A stretch of DNA of 64,000 bases from Streptomyces europaeiscabiei (GCF_036346855.1 NZ_CP107841.1:9862001-9926000), one strand, 5' to 3'. Counted from the first letter of the stretch, positions 1 to 8,583 are shown. Notes: generated by a model not told the origin, from the sequence alone. Numbers and translations are program-made.

Positions 1-76
1 GCGGCGGCCCCACGAGCACGAGCACAGCAGCCCCGAGCAGGGCGAGGGGGGTGCGCAGCCGCACGAATGCCACCAC
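1..76 (-). CDS. N-terminal end of a secreted or membrane protein (partial)
   Basis: Reading leftward from a GTG at 76 (or the in-frame GTG at 64) gives a short basic stretch (VRLR) followed by a hydrophobic run rich in Leu, Ala and Val, which is a typical signal peptide or first membrane helix. The gene runs off the left edge, so no domain is visible. It is divergent from the CitA-like kinase gene, and such kinases often regulate a neighbouring tricarboxylate uptake gene (TctC-type binding protein). That identity is inferred from context only. No clear ribosome site is seen before either start. Confidence 0.4.
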   Translation of the reverse strand, partial: MVAFVRLRTPLALLGAAVLVLVGPP

Positions 77-300
77 CTGTCGGTTGGGTCGAGGGCAACA
101 GTGACCTGGGCCACATCGTGCCCGCGGGGGGCGGGCCTGACGCACTTGCGGAAGCAACGGAGGTTGTGGTCGTAGTGGTCGCGGCCCCTGTCACCTTATG
201 AGCACGTCCCGCACACCTCTCTTTCCCGGACCGCACGCGGGCGCCATGATTGTGCGACCCACCGCACAAGGCGGCGCCCAAGCCGCGGGACCCCGGGTGC

Positions 301-501
301 GGCGTCGGCAGGAGAGTAGAGCGAGACGCCCGACGTGGCGTCGGCAGGAGAGTAGAGCGAGACGCCCGACATGGCGTCGGCAGGAGAGTAGAGCGAGACG
401 CCCGACATGGCGTCGGCAGGAGAGTAGAGCGAGACGCCCGACGTGGCGTCGGCAGGAGAGTAGAGCGAGACGCCCGACATGGCGTCGGCACGAGAGAAGA
501 G
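301..501. repeat. Five 36-bp tandem repeats plus a degenerate sixth copy
   Basis: Copies start at 301, 337, 373, 409 and 445. They are identical except for an A/G difference at the next-to-last base (ACGT or ACAT ends). A partial, diverged sixth copy begins at 481. Each unit starts GGCGTCGGCAGGAGAG and carries GACGCC near its end, so GGCGTC and GACGCC form a small inverted repeat inside each unit. There are no spacers, so this is not CRISPR. The array lies between the divergent secreted-protein start (76) and the kinase start (508), the natural place for iterated regulator sites. The period is a multiple of three, so all frames stay open through it. Confidence 0.9.
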
Positions 502-507
502 TCCGTC

Positions 508-2187
508 GTGGTGTTCCGTCGCCATACCCTCGCAGGCGAGATGCTGGTCCTCCAGCTCGCCATCGTCGTGGTGGTGCTGGTGGCGGTCGCCGCGGTCTCG
601 CTCACGCAGTCGGCGGCGACCTTCAACCGGGTCGAGGGCCGCCGGGTCACCGCGCTCGCCGAGCAGCTCGCCGCGAACCCCCTGGTCCGCGACCGGCTCG
701 CCCAGTCCGTCGCGCACGAGGCGCTGGCACCCCTGGTGAACTCCACCCAGACCCAGTCGGGGGTCACCTCCGTCACCGTGGCCGATGCCGACGGCCGGAT
801 CGTCAGCTCCACCGACCCCACCGTGATCGGTGACCCGATGCCCACCGGCCGGGGTGCCGTCGCGGGCCGCGGCTGGTCCGGCCCGCTGACCTTCGACGGC
901 AGCCGCGAACTCGTCGCCCAGGTGCCCGTGCTCGGCGCGACGACGAAGGACAACCTCGGCCTGCTCCTGGGCACGGTGATGATCGGCGAGGCCTCCCCGA
1001 CCGCGTGGCAACGCCTCAGCGGCGCCTCCTCCTACCTCCTCGCCTACCTCGGCATCGCCAGTGGCCTCGGCCTCGCCGGCTCCTGGCTGCTCGCCCGGCG
1101 CGTCAAACGGCAGACCCTCGGCCTGGAGCCCCAGGAGATCGCCGGCCTCGCCGAACACCGCGAGGCCATGCTCTACGGCATCGCCGAGGGCGTGGTGGCC
1201 CTGGACCCCCAGCACCGGCTCACCCTCGTCAACGAGATGGGGCGGCGCCTGCTCGACCTGCCCGAGGACTGCGTCGGCAAGAGCCTGGCCGACCTCGGCG
1301 TGGAGGGACGACTGCGGGACGTCCTGGCCGGAGCGCAGGAAGAGGGGCCGCACACACGCGACGAGGTCGTCGTACGCCGGGGCCGGGTTCTGGTGATGAA
1401 CCGGATGACCGTCACCAAGGACGGCCGCCACCTCGGCTCCGTCACCACCCTGAGGGACCGTACCGAGCTGGCCCGCCTCGAACGGGAGATCGGCTCCTTC
1501 CGCAGCTCCTCCGAACTGCTGCGCGCCCAGGCCCACGAGTTCGCCAACCAGCTGCACACCATCTCCGGGCTCATCCAGATCGGAGAGCAGGACGAGGTCG
1601 TCCACTACATCCGCGCGCTGAGCCGGCACCGCCACTCCCTCGACGTCACCCTCAGCCGCCGCGTCCGTGACACCACCGTCGCCGCCCTGCTCATGGCGAA
1701 GACGTCCCTCGCCGCCGAACGCCGGGTCACCCTGCGGATCTCGGACGCCACCGCACTCGACCGGCTCGCCCCCGAGGACGCCGCCGACGTGGCCACGGTG
1801 GTCGGCAACCTCGTCGACAACGCCGTGGACGCGGCCGCCACCACCACGACCGTGCCCGACGATCCCGAGTCCTGGGGCGGCGCCGACAGACGCGAGGCCT
1901 GGGTCGAGGTGGAACTGTGTCAGGACGCCTCCAGCGTGGAGATAGTCGTCCGTGACTCGGGCCCCGGCGTGGCCCCGGAACTCGCCCGCGAGGTCTTCTC
2001 CCACGGCTTCACCACCAAGGCCGCGCGGGAAGGCGAACGCGGCATCGGACTCGCCCTCACCCGCCTGGTCTGCGAACGGCACGGCGGTGAGATCTCGGTG
2101 ACCAACACCACCGACGGTGCCATGTTCACCGCCCGCATGACCGTCAGCCACCTCGCCGACGCGGTGGCGGAAGGAGCGACACCATGA
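508..2187 (+). CDS. CitA/DcuS-type sensor histidine kinase
   Basis: Membrane sensor kinase of about 559 residues. The order is: a first membrane helix (about residues 12-32), an extracellular PAS-like sensor region, a second helix (about 175-200), a cytoplasmic PAS domain (about 220-320), a phosphoacceptor box with His in HEFANQLHTISGL (about residue 342), and an HATPase domain with the N box near 430 and a GIGLAL box near 511. This is the CitA/DcuS family layout, which senses citrate or C4-dicarboxylates in other bacteria; the ligand here is unknown. I place the start at GTG 508 or 511, just before the first helix and after a GAGAAGAG ribosome site. The frame is open further upstream through the tandem repeats, so a longer form cannot be excluded. 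Its stop overlaps the next start (ATGA). Confidence 0.88.
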   Translation: MVFRRHTLAGEMLVLQLAIVVVVLVAVAAVSLTQSAATFNRVEGRRVTALAEQLAANPLVRDRLAQSVAHEALAPLVNSTQTQSGVTSVTVADADGRIVSSTDPTVIGDPMPTGRGAVAGRGWSGPLTFDGSRELVAQVPVLGATTKDNLGLLLGTVMIGEASPTAWQRLSGASSYLLAYLGIASGLGLAGSWLLARRVKRQTLGLEPQEIAGLAEHREAMLYGIAEGVVALDPQHRLTLVNEMGRRLLDLPEDCVGKSLADLGVEGRLRDVLAGAQEEGPHTRDEVVVRRGRVLVMNRMTVTKDGRHLGSVTTLRDRTELARLEREIGSFRSSSELLRAQAHEFANQLHTISGLIQIGEQDEVVHYIRALSRHRHSLDVTLSRRVRDTTVAALLMAKTSLAAERRVTLRISDATALDRLAPEDAADVATVVGNLVDNAVDAAATTTTVPDDPESWGGADRREAWVEVELCQDASSVEIVVRDSGPGVAPELAREVFSHGFTTKAAREGERGIGLALTRLVCERHGGEISVTNTTDGAMFTARMTVSHLADAVAEGATP

Positions 2188-2888
2188 ACGGCACGAGCAG
2201 CCCGCCCGGCACGGTCGACGTGCTCGTGGTCGACGACGACTTCATGGTGGCCCGGGTCCACCGCACCTTCGTAGAACGCGTCGAGCCGTTCCGCGTCGTC
2301 GGCGTCGCCAGCACCGGGGAACAGGCGGTCGCGGCCGTCGACGAGCTGCGCCCCGACCTGGTCCTGCTCGACCTCTACCTCCCCGACGGCTTCGGCCTCG
2401 ACGTCATACCCCGGCTGCGGACCGCGGGACACGACTGCGATGTCATGGTCATCAGTGCAGCCCGGGAGGCCGACAGCGTGCGCGGCGCGGTCCGCCACGG
2501 TGTCGTCGACTACCTCCTCAAACCGTTCGAGTTCGAGGAGCTGCGCTCCCGGCTCCAGCGGTACGCCGCCCAGCGCGGCCGTCTGCTCACCACCGTCGTA
2601 CGCGGCCAGGCCGACGTCGACCGCGTTCTCGCCGGAGCCACCGCGCCCGCCTCGGCGGCCGGCGCCCTGCCCAAGGGCATGAGCGTCGAGACCGCCGAGC
2701 TGATCGAGGGCACCCTCCGCGGCACCGACGGAACCCTCTCCGCCACCGAGTGCGCCTCCCTCACCGGCATCTCCCGGGTCAGCGCCCGCCGCTACCTGGA
2801 GTACTTCCACGGCACCGGCAGCGCGGACGTCTCCCTGCGCTACGGGGTGGCCGGGCGGCCGGAGCGGCGGTACAGCTGGCGGGCGTGA
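2184..2888 (+). CDS. CitB/DcuR-type response regulator
   Basis: Response regulator of 234 residues, translationally coupled to the kinase by a 4-bp ATGA overlap. The receiver domain has the acidic pocket in VVDDDF, the phosphoacceptor Asp in LLDLYLPDG (about residue 63) and the conserved Lys in LLKPF (about residue 113). The C-terminal 70 residues hold a helix-turn-helix (SATECASLTGISRVSARRYL) like that of CitB/DcuR regulators. It should bind DNA when phosphorylated. The tandem repeats at 301-501 are an attractive but untested target, which would make the pair autoregulatory and a controller of the divergent gene. Confidence 0.9.
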   Translation: MNGTSSPPGTVDVLVVDDDFMVARVHRTFVERVEPFRVVGVASTGEQAVAAVDELRPDLVLLDLYLPDGFGLDVIPRLRTAGHDCDVMVISAAREADSVRGAVRHGVVDYLLKPFEFEELRSRLQRYAAQRGRLLTTVVRGQADVDRVLAGATAPASAAGALPKGMSVETAELIEGTLRGTDGTLSATECASLTGISRVSARRYLEYFHGTGSADVSLRYGVAGRPERRYSWRA

Positions 2889-3067
2889 GGGCGCACGGGA
2901 CCCGGTCGGCTGCCGCCGCAGCCCCAGGTGCCGTCGTGCGACGTCGAGGACCTCCTCCGGCCGGTCGTCGAGGTGGACGTGGCCGCGGGAAACACGCACA
3001 TCAGTTCCACACGTCCACACGCCGCTGTCGACCGCTGAGGTCATGGACGAACTCGCTTCCTGTTCCT

Positions 3068-3104
3068 GGTCGAGGCCGAGGTCGAGGCCGAGGTCGAGGT
3101 CGCG
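3068..3104. repeat. Short 12-bp tandem repeat
   Basis: About three consecutive copies of GGTCGAGGCCGA, the last diverged, in the gap between the convergent response regulator and the STM4011-like gene. The 229-bp gap shows no other feature I can support. Confidence 0.6.
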
Positions 3105-3117
3105 CAGGCGTCGATGC

Positions 3118-4011
3118 TCATGGTCTGCGCCCGAGGGTCACCCGCTGAGGAGGAAGCCCGTGTCGTGCCTCCACCGTCGGTACGCGTTCCAGGACGCCGC
3201 CCGCGAAGACGTCGTACAGCGGGAGCGTTTCGAGGTGGACGTACCCGATGTGGCAGTCGCAGACGGACAGGGGACACGGGCGGGGTGCGAGTGCCGTGCG
3301 GAAGGAACCGTCGTAGAGGTTGCCCAGTTCGGCCTTGACGAAGTGGCAGCGGCGCACGGTTCCTTCGCCGTCCACCGATATGACCGTCGAGCCGGTACGG
3401 CAGGCGCGGCCCGCCGAGCGGTGCGGGTGGCGGCTGAAGGGGAAGAGGGGGTCCAGCTCGCTCCACACCGCGGCCTCTTCGTCGGTGTAGGTGCGCCCCT
3501 CGGCGGCGTTCACCCACAGATACACCTGCTCCGGCAGGTCCCCGCGCAGCCGGCGGGCGTGCTCCAGGTGCTCGGGAAGGCCGACGATCCCCACGCTGAA
3601 GCGGATCCCCGTCCCGGCCAGCCGACGGGTCTTGTCGAGGAACCGCTCGTACGGGGTCTGCCCGGGGTGGTACGTGCACCACAGGGCCACGGTGTCCGGG
3701 TCGGCCTGCGCCAGCCACTCCGTGCGGCAGCTGAGGTTCGTCTGGATCGCCACCCGGTCGATGTGCGGTTCATGGGAGAGGTCGACCAGGGCCTTGCGGT
3801 ACCAGGAGCGCACCAGCCCCTCGCCCCACGGCGTGAACAGCACCGACAGCCGGTCGCCGGTCTGTTCCCGAGCCCAGGTGGTGAAACGGTCCAGGGCCGC
3901 GCGGTCGGCCCGCAGCTGAGCCGTCGAGTCGCGGCGCTTGGCGAACGGGCAGTACGGGCAGTCGTAGTCGCAGGAGGCGAGGGGGCCGCGGTAGAGGATC
4001 GTCAGGTCCAT
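3118..4011 (-). CDS. Radical SAM protein, STM4011 family
   Basis: 297-residue radical SAM enzyme. The cluster-binding motif is at the very N-terminus, C14-x3-C18-x2-C21 (CDYDCPYC). The C-terminal third has a further set of cysteines (CRTG, then RCHF, then CPLSVCDC followed by GY) that resembles a SPASM-like auxiliary cluster site, as in peptide- or protein-modifying radical SAM enzymes. It matches the STM4011 family and is the last gene of the five-gene cassette, starting 13 bases after its upstream neighbour stops. The substrate is unknown. Two different radical SAM proteins in one operon suggests a multi-step modification. Confidence 0.85.
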   Translation of the reverse strand: MDLTILYRGPLASCDYDCPYCPFAKRRDSTAQLRADRAALDRFTTWAREQTGDRLSVLFTPWGEGLVRSWYRKALVDLSHEPHIDRVAIQTNLSCRTEWLAQADPDTVALWCTYHPGQTPYERFLDKTRRLAGTGIRFSVGIVGLPEHLEHARRLRGDLPEQVYLWVNAAEGRTYTDEEAAVWSELDPLFPFSRHPHRSAGRACRTGSTVISVDGEGTVRRCHFVKAELGNLYDGSFRTALAPRPCPLSVCDCHIGYVHLETLPLYDVFAGGVLERVPTVEARHGLPPQRVTLGRRP

Positions 4012-4024
4012 GGTTCCGGTCCCG

Positions 4025-5365
4025 TCACTTCAGCTCGTACTCGGCCATCGCGGCCCGTACGGCGGGGGAGAAGAAGCCGGGCCCGATGGCGTCCGAGTGG
4101 GCCAGCCCCTCGGCGGAGAGCTTCAGCAACCCGGTGTCCGTGTCCGCCAGCCAGCCCCGCCCGGCCAGCAGGTCCAGCTCCAGCGGGAAGTCCGCGTACG
4201 GGTCCGACCCGAACCGCCGCCCGTATTCCGCCACCGGCAGCCCCCGCGCCTGGAGCAGCGACTGCAGCAGATGGCGGCGCCGCGCCTCGTCCTCGTCGAC
4301 CTCGCGGCCGTGCACGGCCCGGCCGAAGTCCTCGGTGGCCGTGTAGTCGTCGATGATCGTGCGGATCTGTCCCATGCCGACCGCGTAGTCGAAGGAGTAG
4401 TGCAGCTTCGACGTGTAGGAACGCGCGCCGCAGCCCAGGCCGATCATGCCGTCGGTCTGGCAGACGTAGTCGTCCGGCCCCTGCGGCGGCGCGTCCGTAC
4501 GGCGGAACATCCGCATGGAGACCTGCTCGTAGCCGTGCGCGAGCAGATGGTCGCGGCCCTCGCGGTAGCGCCGCAGCCGGGCCTCGTCCCAGTCGCGGCC
4601 CGCCACCTCCGGGTCCGCGTGGCGGCCGAGCCCCGTCAACGGCCGGACGTACAGCGGATAGAGGTAGATCTCCTCCGGCAGCCAGGCGAGGGCGGCGTCC
4701 AGCGACACCCGCCAACTGGCCGCCGTCTGCCCGTCGATGCCGTAGATCAGGTCGATGTTGAGGACCGGGATACCCGTGTCGCGGATCCGTGACAGCGCCG
4801 CCTCCACATCGGACCGCCGCTGCGGGCGTACGGCCGCACGCGCCTCCTGAGCCACGAAGCTCTGCACACCGAGGCTCAGCCGCGTGGTGCCCCGGTCCGC
4901 CAGCACGGCCAGCCGGTCGGCCGTCGCCGTGGCGGGGGAGGCCTCGACCGACAGCGGGACCGCCCGCAGGTCCGCGCCCATGTGCCGCTCGGCGATGTCG
5001 CACAGCCGCTCCAGCTCGGCCGCCTCCAGATAGGTCGGCGTGCCGCCGCCGAACGCGGCGTTCGCGAACCGCGTCGGCTCCGCGTCCCCGAGCGCCTCCC
5101 GCACCGCGATCGCCTGCCGTTCGAGGGCGTCGAGATAGCGGCCGGTCAGTCCGTCGGGCGCGCCGATCCGCGTGAAGAGATTGCAGAAACCGCAGCGCAC
5201 CTCGCAGAACGGTATGTGCGCGTACAGCGACAGCGCCTGCCGGGACTCCCCGGCCCACAGGTCCGCGAGCCGTGGGCTGCCGGGCAGCTTCCGGTACGCC
5301 GTCTTGTGCGGGTAGGCGTACACGTAGTGCTGATAGGGGCGGACCACGGTGTCGGTCACGGTCAT
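4025..5365 (-). CDS. Radical SAM protein, STM4012 family (HemW/HemN-like)
   Basis: 446 residues starting at ATG 5365, which overlaps the stop of the preceding gene (ATGA). The radical SAM motif is C54-x3-C58-x2-C61 in IPFCEVRCGFC. It is followed by a GGGTP motif and a C-terminal region as in coproporphyrinogen III oxidase-like (HemN/HemW) proteins. Members of this subfamily in the STM4011-4015 cassette are often annotated as coproporphyrinogen oxidase, but cassette membership argues for a different, unknown substrate. The longer open frame upstream of 5365 is unsupported because it runs through the neighbouring gene. Confidence 0.86.
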   Translation of the reverse strand: MTVTDTVVRPYQHYVYAYPHKTAYRKLPGSPRLADLWAGESRQALSLYAHIPFCEVRCGFCNLFTRIGAPDGLTGRYLDALERQAIAVREALGDAEPTRFANAAFGGGTPTYLEAAELERLCDIAERHMGADLRAVPLSVEASPATATADRLAVLADRGTTRLSLGVQSFVAQEARAAVRPQRRSDVEAALSRIRDTGIPVLNIDLIYGIDGQTAASWRVSLDAALAWLPEEIYLYPLYVRPLTGLGRHADPEVAGRDWDEARLRRYREGRDHLLAHGYEQVSMRMFRRTDAPPQGPDDYVCQTDGMIGLGCGARSYTSKLHYSFDYAVGMGQIRTIIDDYTATEDFGRAVHGREVDEDEARRRHLLQSLLQARGLPVAEYGRRFGSDPYADFPLELDLLAGRGWLADTDTGLLKLSAEGLAHSDAIGPGFFSPAVRAAMAEYELK

Positions 5366-6210
5366 GCGGACGGCTCCAGGAAGAAGTGGCTGTAGGGGAC
5401 GGTCCACACGGCCTCGTGGCCGAGACGGTGCCCGGTGTAGCCGTCCTCGCCGTACGTGGTCCCGTGGTCGGAGCAGACGACGGCGAAGCAGCGGCGCCGT
5501 GAACTCATCGCGGCGAAGAGCCGCCCGATGTGCCGGTCGATGTAGACGAGGGCCGCCGCGTGCGTGACCAGGCTGTCGCCCGCCTCGCGGGTGGCGCCCG
5601 GCAGATGGAACCAGTTGGGCTGGTGCAGTGCCGAGGCGTTGAGGAACAGGAACAGCCGATCCTCCGCCGGCAGTTCGGCCACGATCCGCTCGGCGCGGGC
5701 CACCTGGGACTCGAAGGACGTCGGTGACGCCACGGAGAACTCCGGCTCCCAGTGGCTCTCCTGGAACAGGCCCGGCAGGACGCTGCCGAGTGCGCCCTGC
5801 TTGTTGAAGAAGCCGACACCGCCTACGCACACCGTGCGATAGCCGTGCCCGGCGAGCGCCGACACCAGGTCGGGGCTGTCGAAGACGAAGGTGCGCCCCG
5901 CGGTCGTCTCGCTGTCGGCGAACCGGCCGGCGAAGAGACGCGGGTGCGGTCCCGGCGCCGCCGGGGTCGGCAGGAAACCGGCGAACATCGCCTGGTGCGA
6001 GGCGTAGGTGAAGCTGCCGGGCGCGTGCCGCTTCTCCCAGGTGCCTCCCGGCAGGTGGGCGGTCAGGTTCGGCAGCCGGCCCTCCGCCGCCAGCTCCACG
6101 GCCACGTCGTACCGCAGGGTGTCGAGGGTGAGCAGCAGCAGGTCGTCGCGGCCCACCACTTCGTTCATGTCGGGGGCGCAGGCCGCGCCGGCCGTGTCAG
6201 AAGGGTGCAT
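5362..6210 (-). CDS. Sulfatase/alkaline-phosphatase-fold hydrolase, STM4013 family
   Basis: 282 residues. The N-terminal strand LLLLTLDTLRYDV carries the metal-binding Asp of the alkaline-phosphatase superfamily, and the C-terminal part has the SDHGTTYGEDG metal motif typical of sulfatase-like hydrolases. No signal peptide is seen, so it is probably cytoplasmic. The start at ATG 6210 has an AAGGA ribosome site and overlaps the end of the upstream gene by about a dozen bases; ATG 6168 is a less likely alternative. It belongs to the cassette and presumably cleaves or transfers a phosphate- or sulfate-type group on the shared substrate (inference). Confidence 0.82.
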   Translation of the reverse strand: MHPSDTAGAACAPDMNEVVGRDDLLLLTLDTLRYDVAVELAAEGRLPNLTAHLPGGTWEKRHAPGSFTYASHQAMFAGFLPTPAAPGPHPRLFAGRFADSETTAGRTFVFDSPDLVSALAGHGYRTVCVGGVGFFNKQGALGSVLPGLFQESHWEPEFSVASPTSFESQVARAERIVAELPAEDRLFLFLNASALHQPNWFHLPGATREAGDSLVTHAAALVYIDRHIGRLFAAMSSRRRCFAVVCSDHGTTYGEDGYTGHRLGHEAVWTVPYSHFFLEPSA

Positions 6211-7372
6211 GGTCTTTCCTTGCCCGAGGGTGGTGCGAGGGGGCGGGGGACAGTGCGTCGCGCACCGCCGCGAGCTGTGCCGCGTAGGTGTCCAGGCCCT
6301 CCGCCGGGCCGCCCGGCAGGCCGGTCAGCCGGGGCAGCAGATCGCCGAAGGCGTTGACCTCGCCCACGGCGAACCGCCGCCAGCCGATCGCCGGCAACAG
6401 GTCCACGCCGACGCACAGCGTGCCCGGGAAGCAGGCGGCGGCCCGTTCACAGATGTCGAGCGCCTGCCTCCAGCGGTCGCCCGCCGCGTCCACGACCGAC
6501 GTCAGATCGCCCCGGGCCCCGCCGAGATGGAGATTGGTCATCGGGAAACGGCTGGTGCGGACGACCGCGTGCGTGGCCCGGCCCGCCACGACCAGGACCC
6601 GCAGATCGGCGGACCTGCCCTGCGCGGACGCCTTCGGCAGCCAGCGCTCGACGTGCAGCCCGTCGGCCGCGAGGACGTCGACGATGCCGGCGATCTCCCG
6701 CTCGTCCGAGTAGCGCCGCACCCGCAGCGAGTTGTGCAGCCGAAGCGGGGCGTGCAGCCGGCCGTCGGCGGTCACCTCCACCGAGGTGGTGGCCCTGATC
6801 CGTCCGCTCGCCGTCGACTCGACGGCCAGCACACCGGACGCGGAGGACCCGTGGGCCGGTTTCACGAACACACGCGGCATGCCGTGCTCCCGCATCGCCG
6901 CCCGCACGTCGTCCCAGCCGCGTACCGGCCGCGCGTCGCCCGAGGTGGGCGACGGGGGCACCGGGACCCCGGCCGCGTCGAGCCGGGCGTGGCACAGCCG
7001 CTTGTCGAACAGCACCGGCAGATCCGCCGGATCGTCCAGCCGCAGCCCGCCCCGCAACGACCCCACCGCCGCCAGGAAACGGGTGTACCAGGTGGCCGAG
7101 CCCTCCACCCGGGTCGGATCGTCGACGCCCCGCAGCAGCCGGTCCACCTCGGCGTTCTCTCCCGGCGAGTCCAGCCGTACGATCTCGTCGTCGGCGAACA
7201 TGTGCCCGCCGTCGCGCAGCACGTCCCGCCACTCGACCACACGCGGCGTGCCGACACCGGCGGCCTCCGCCGCCGCGACGAACAGCCCGACCCGCCGGTT
7301 CTCCCCGTTACCGACGACCACCCACCTGTACGGGCCGGGCCCCGCCCCCGCCGCACCGCTCCAACCGGACAC
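6197..7372 (-). CDS. ATP-grasp-like protein, STM4014 family
   Basis: 391 residues with a GTG start at 7372 behind an AAAGGGGGAT ribosome site. The central motif VFVKPAHGSSASGVLAVES looks like the ATP-binding Lys loop of ATP-grasp ligases. The acidic motif VGEVNAFGDLLPRL near the C-terminus fits the metal-ligand segment of the same fold. ATP-grasp enzymes join a carboxylate to an amine or thiol, so this member may make an amide or peptide bond on the cassette product (family knowledge plus inference). It overlaps the STM4013 gene and follows the STM4015 gene by 36 bases. Confidence 0.8.
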   Translation of the reverse strand: MSGWSGAAGAGPGPYRWVVVGNGENRRVGLFVAAAEAAGVGTPRVVEWRDVLRDGGHMFADDEIVRLDSPGENAEVDRLLRGVDDPTRVEGSATWYTRFLAAVGSLRGGLRLDDPADLPVLFDKRLCHARLDAAGVPVPPSPTSGDARPVRGWDDVRAAMREHGMPRVFVKPAHGSSASGVLAVESTASGRIRATTSVEVTADGRLHAPLRLHNSLRVRRYSDEREIAGIVDVLAADGLHVERWLPKASAQGRSADLRVLVVAGRATHAVVRTSRFPMTNLHLGGARGDLTSVVDAAGDRWRQALDICERAAACFPGTLCVGVDLLPAIGWRRFAVGEVNAFGDLLPRLTGLPGGPAEGLDTYAAQLAAVRDALSPAPSHHPRARKDHAPF

Positions 7373-7408
7373 ACCATCCCCCTTTTTCGCTCGCGAGCTT
7401 CTACGCGC

Positions 7409-8377
7409 TCACTCGCCCACCGCGACGAACCGCCAGACCGTGCCGTCCTCCTCCTCGTCCGACTCGGCGTCGTCGGCGTCGACGTCGACCTGGACCCCGG
7501 CGGCCTCCAGGGAGTCCCGGAGGCGGTCGCGTATCGCCGCGCTGAGGTAGTTGTGGTGCAGGTCCAGCGTGGTGAGGTGGGTGAGCGGCTGGCCCGTGAG
7601 CAGCGCGGTCGCGCCGTCGTCGGTGAGGACGCCCATCGACAGGTCGAGGACGTCGAGGCGGGCCACCACGGGCGCCGAGGCCACGGCCGCGCAGATCTCG
7701 TCCTGCATCTCGCTGTTGCGCAGCGCCAGGTGCTTGAGGGCCGGCAGCCGGGTGCCCGCGAGGATCGGCGCCAGGTCGGCCACCTCGGAGTCGCCGCCGT
7801 ACTCGGACGTGCCCAGCCACAGGTCCAGCTCGACGAGGGCCGGCAGATCGCTGCCCGCGATCCCCCGGACGGCGTCGACGGGCATGCCGCCGGTCTCGAC
7901 CGTCAGGGACCGCAGCCGCTCGTGCCGCAGCGTCGGGAAGCCGAGTCCCTGGCCGCCCCGCACACCGAACTCCTCCAGCTCGGTGAAGGCGTTCAGCAGC
8001 GGGCCCACATCGCCCTGGTTGATCCAGGAGATCTCGCACTCCTCCACCACCATGTCGCCCAGGAACAGCGCGCGCAGCGCGGGCAGCCGGTCCTTCGCCG
8101 CGACGAGGGCCTCGACGATCTTCTCGGGGCCGTTGTCGTACGCCTCGCTCCAGGACCCCACGACCAGCGCCCGCACCTGCGTGGTGTCGACCGAGGCCAG
8201 GAACCGTGCGAACGCGTCCTCCCACTCCTCCTCGCTGTCGTACGAGTCCACGGCGATGCTCCAGGCCACCGACTCGGGAGCGGGCAGGTGCCCCACGCCC
8301 TCCGAGTCCTTCACCGACGTGGGGAAGCGGTGGACCGGCAGGCCGTGGAAATCCTCCAGATGGCTCCCGATGGTCAT
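7409..8377 (-). CDS. Leucine-rich-repeat protein, STM4015 family
   Basis: 322 residues from ATG 8377, chosen because it has a GAAGGGG ribosome site 9 bases upstream; the longer frame to 8500 lacks one. It contains about eight leucine-rich repeats, for example LKHLALRNSEM, LDVLDLSMGVL and LTTLDLHHNYL, and a very acidic C-terminus (a stretch rich in Asp and Glu around DAESDEEE). It is the first gene of the cassette. LRR proteins bind partners rather than catalyse, so it may be the substrate, the scaffold or the recognition subunit for the enzymes that follow (inference). Confidence 0.85.
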   Translation of the reverse strand: MTIGSHLEDFHGLPVHRFPTSVKDSEGVGHLPAPESVAWSIAVDSYDSEEEWEDAFARFLASVDTTQVRALVVGSWSEAYDNGPEKIVEALVAAKDRLPALRALFLGDMVVEECEISWINQGDVGPLLNAFTELEEFGVRGGQGLGFPTLRHERLRSLTVETGGMPVDAVRGIAGSDLPALVELDLWLGTSEYGGDSEVADLAPILAGTRLPALKHLALRNSEMQDEICAAVASAPVVARLDVLDLSMGVLTDDGATALLTGQPLTHLTTLDLHHNYLSAAIRDRLRDSLEAAGVQVDVDADDAESDEEEDGTVWRFVAVGE

Positions 8378-8489
8378 GTGCGCCCGCCCCTTCGTTCCAT
8401 GTCCATGGGCGGCAGCCGAGTCCGTACCCGGTGCGCCCGCTGTGCACCCGGAGCACACAGTGCCGCCGGGTAGGGGAGTTGTACCAAGT

Positions 8490-8583
8490 CCGACTGACAT
8501 CGTGTGCGGCGGACCCCTGTCCTGTGGACAAACAGTCGTGCCCGACCCGGCGAACCGCCGTGCGCGGGCCGGATGTCAGTCGG
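8490..8583. promoter_or_regulatory. 12-bp inverted repeat in the divergent promoter region
   Basis: The sequence CCGACTGACATC at 8490-8501 is repeated exactly as its reverse complement GATGTCAGTCGG at 8572-8583. A third near copy (GATGTCAGTGG) lies at 8622-8632 inside the damage-type promoter. The 308-bp gap separates the STM4015-like gene (leftward) and the 108-aa gene (rightward), so the sites could serve both. The leftward copy resembles the -35 part of the PafBC consensus but lacks a clean -10 at the right spacing. Confidence 0.55.

Noticed and set aside
301..501. CRISPR array
   Set aside because: The 36-bp units are directly adjacent with no unique spacers and no cas genes nearby.
196..2151. 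Long minus-strand reading frame of 651 codons over the sensor kinase
   Set aside because: It is the high-GC antisense of the kinase gene, including the tandem repeats. It has no recognisable domain and no ribosome site.
5366..5830. Upstream extension of the STM4012-like gene to 601 residues
   Set aside because: It runs antisense-like through the STM4013-like gene in the wrong frame; ATG 5365 with ATGA overlap explains the start.
6008..8473. Long plus-strand frame opposite the STM4013-STM4015-like genes
   Set aside because: Composition is dominated by Arg, Gly and Pro, typical of antisense frames, and it covers three well-supported genes.
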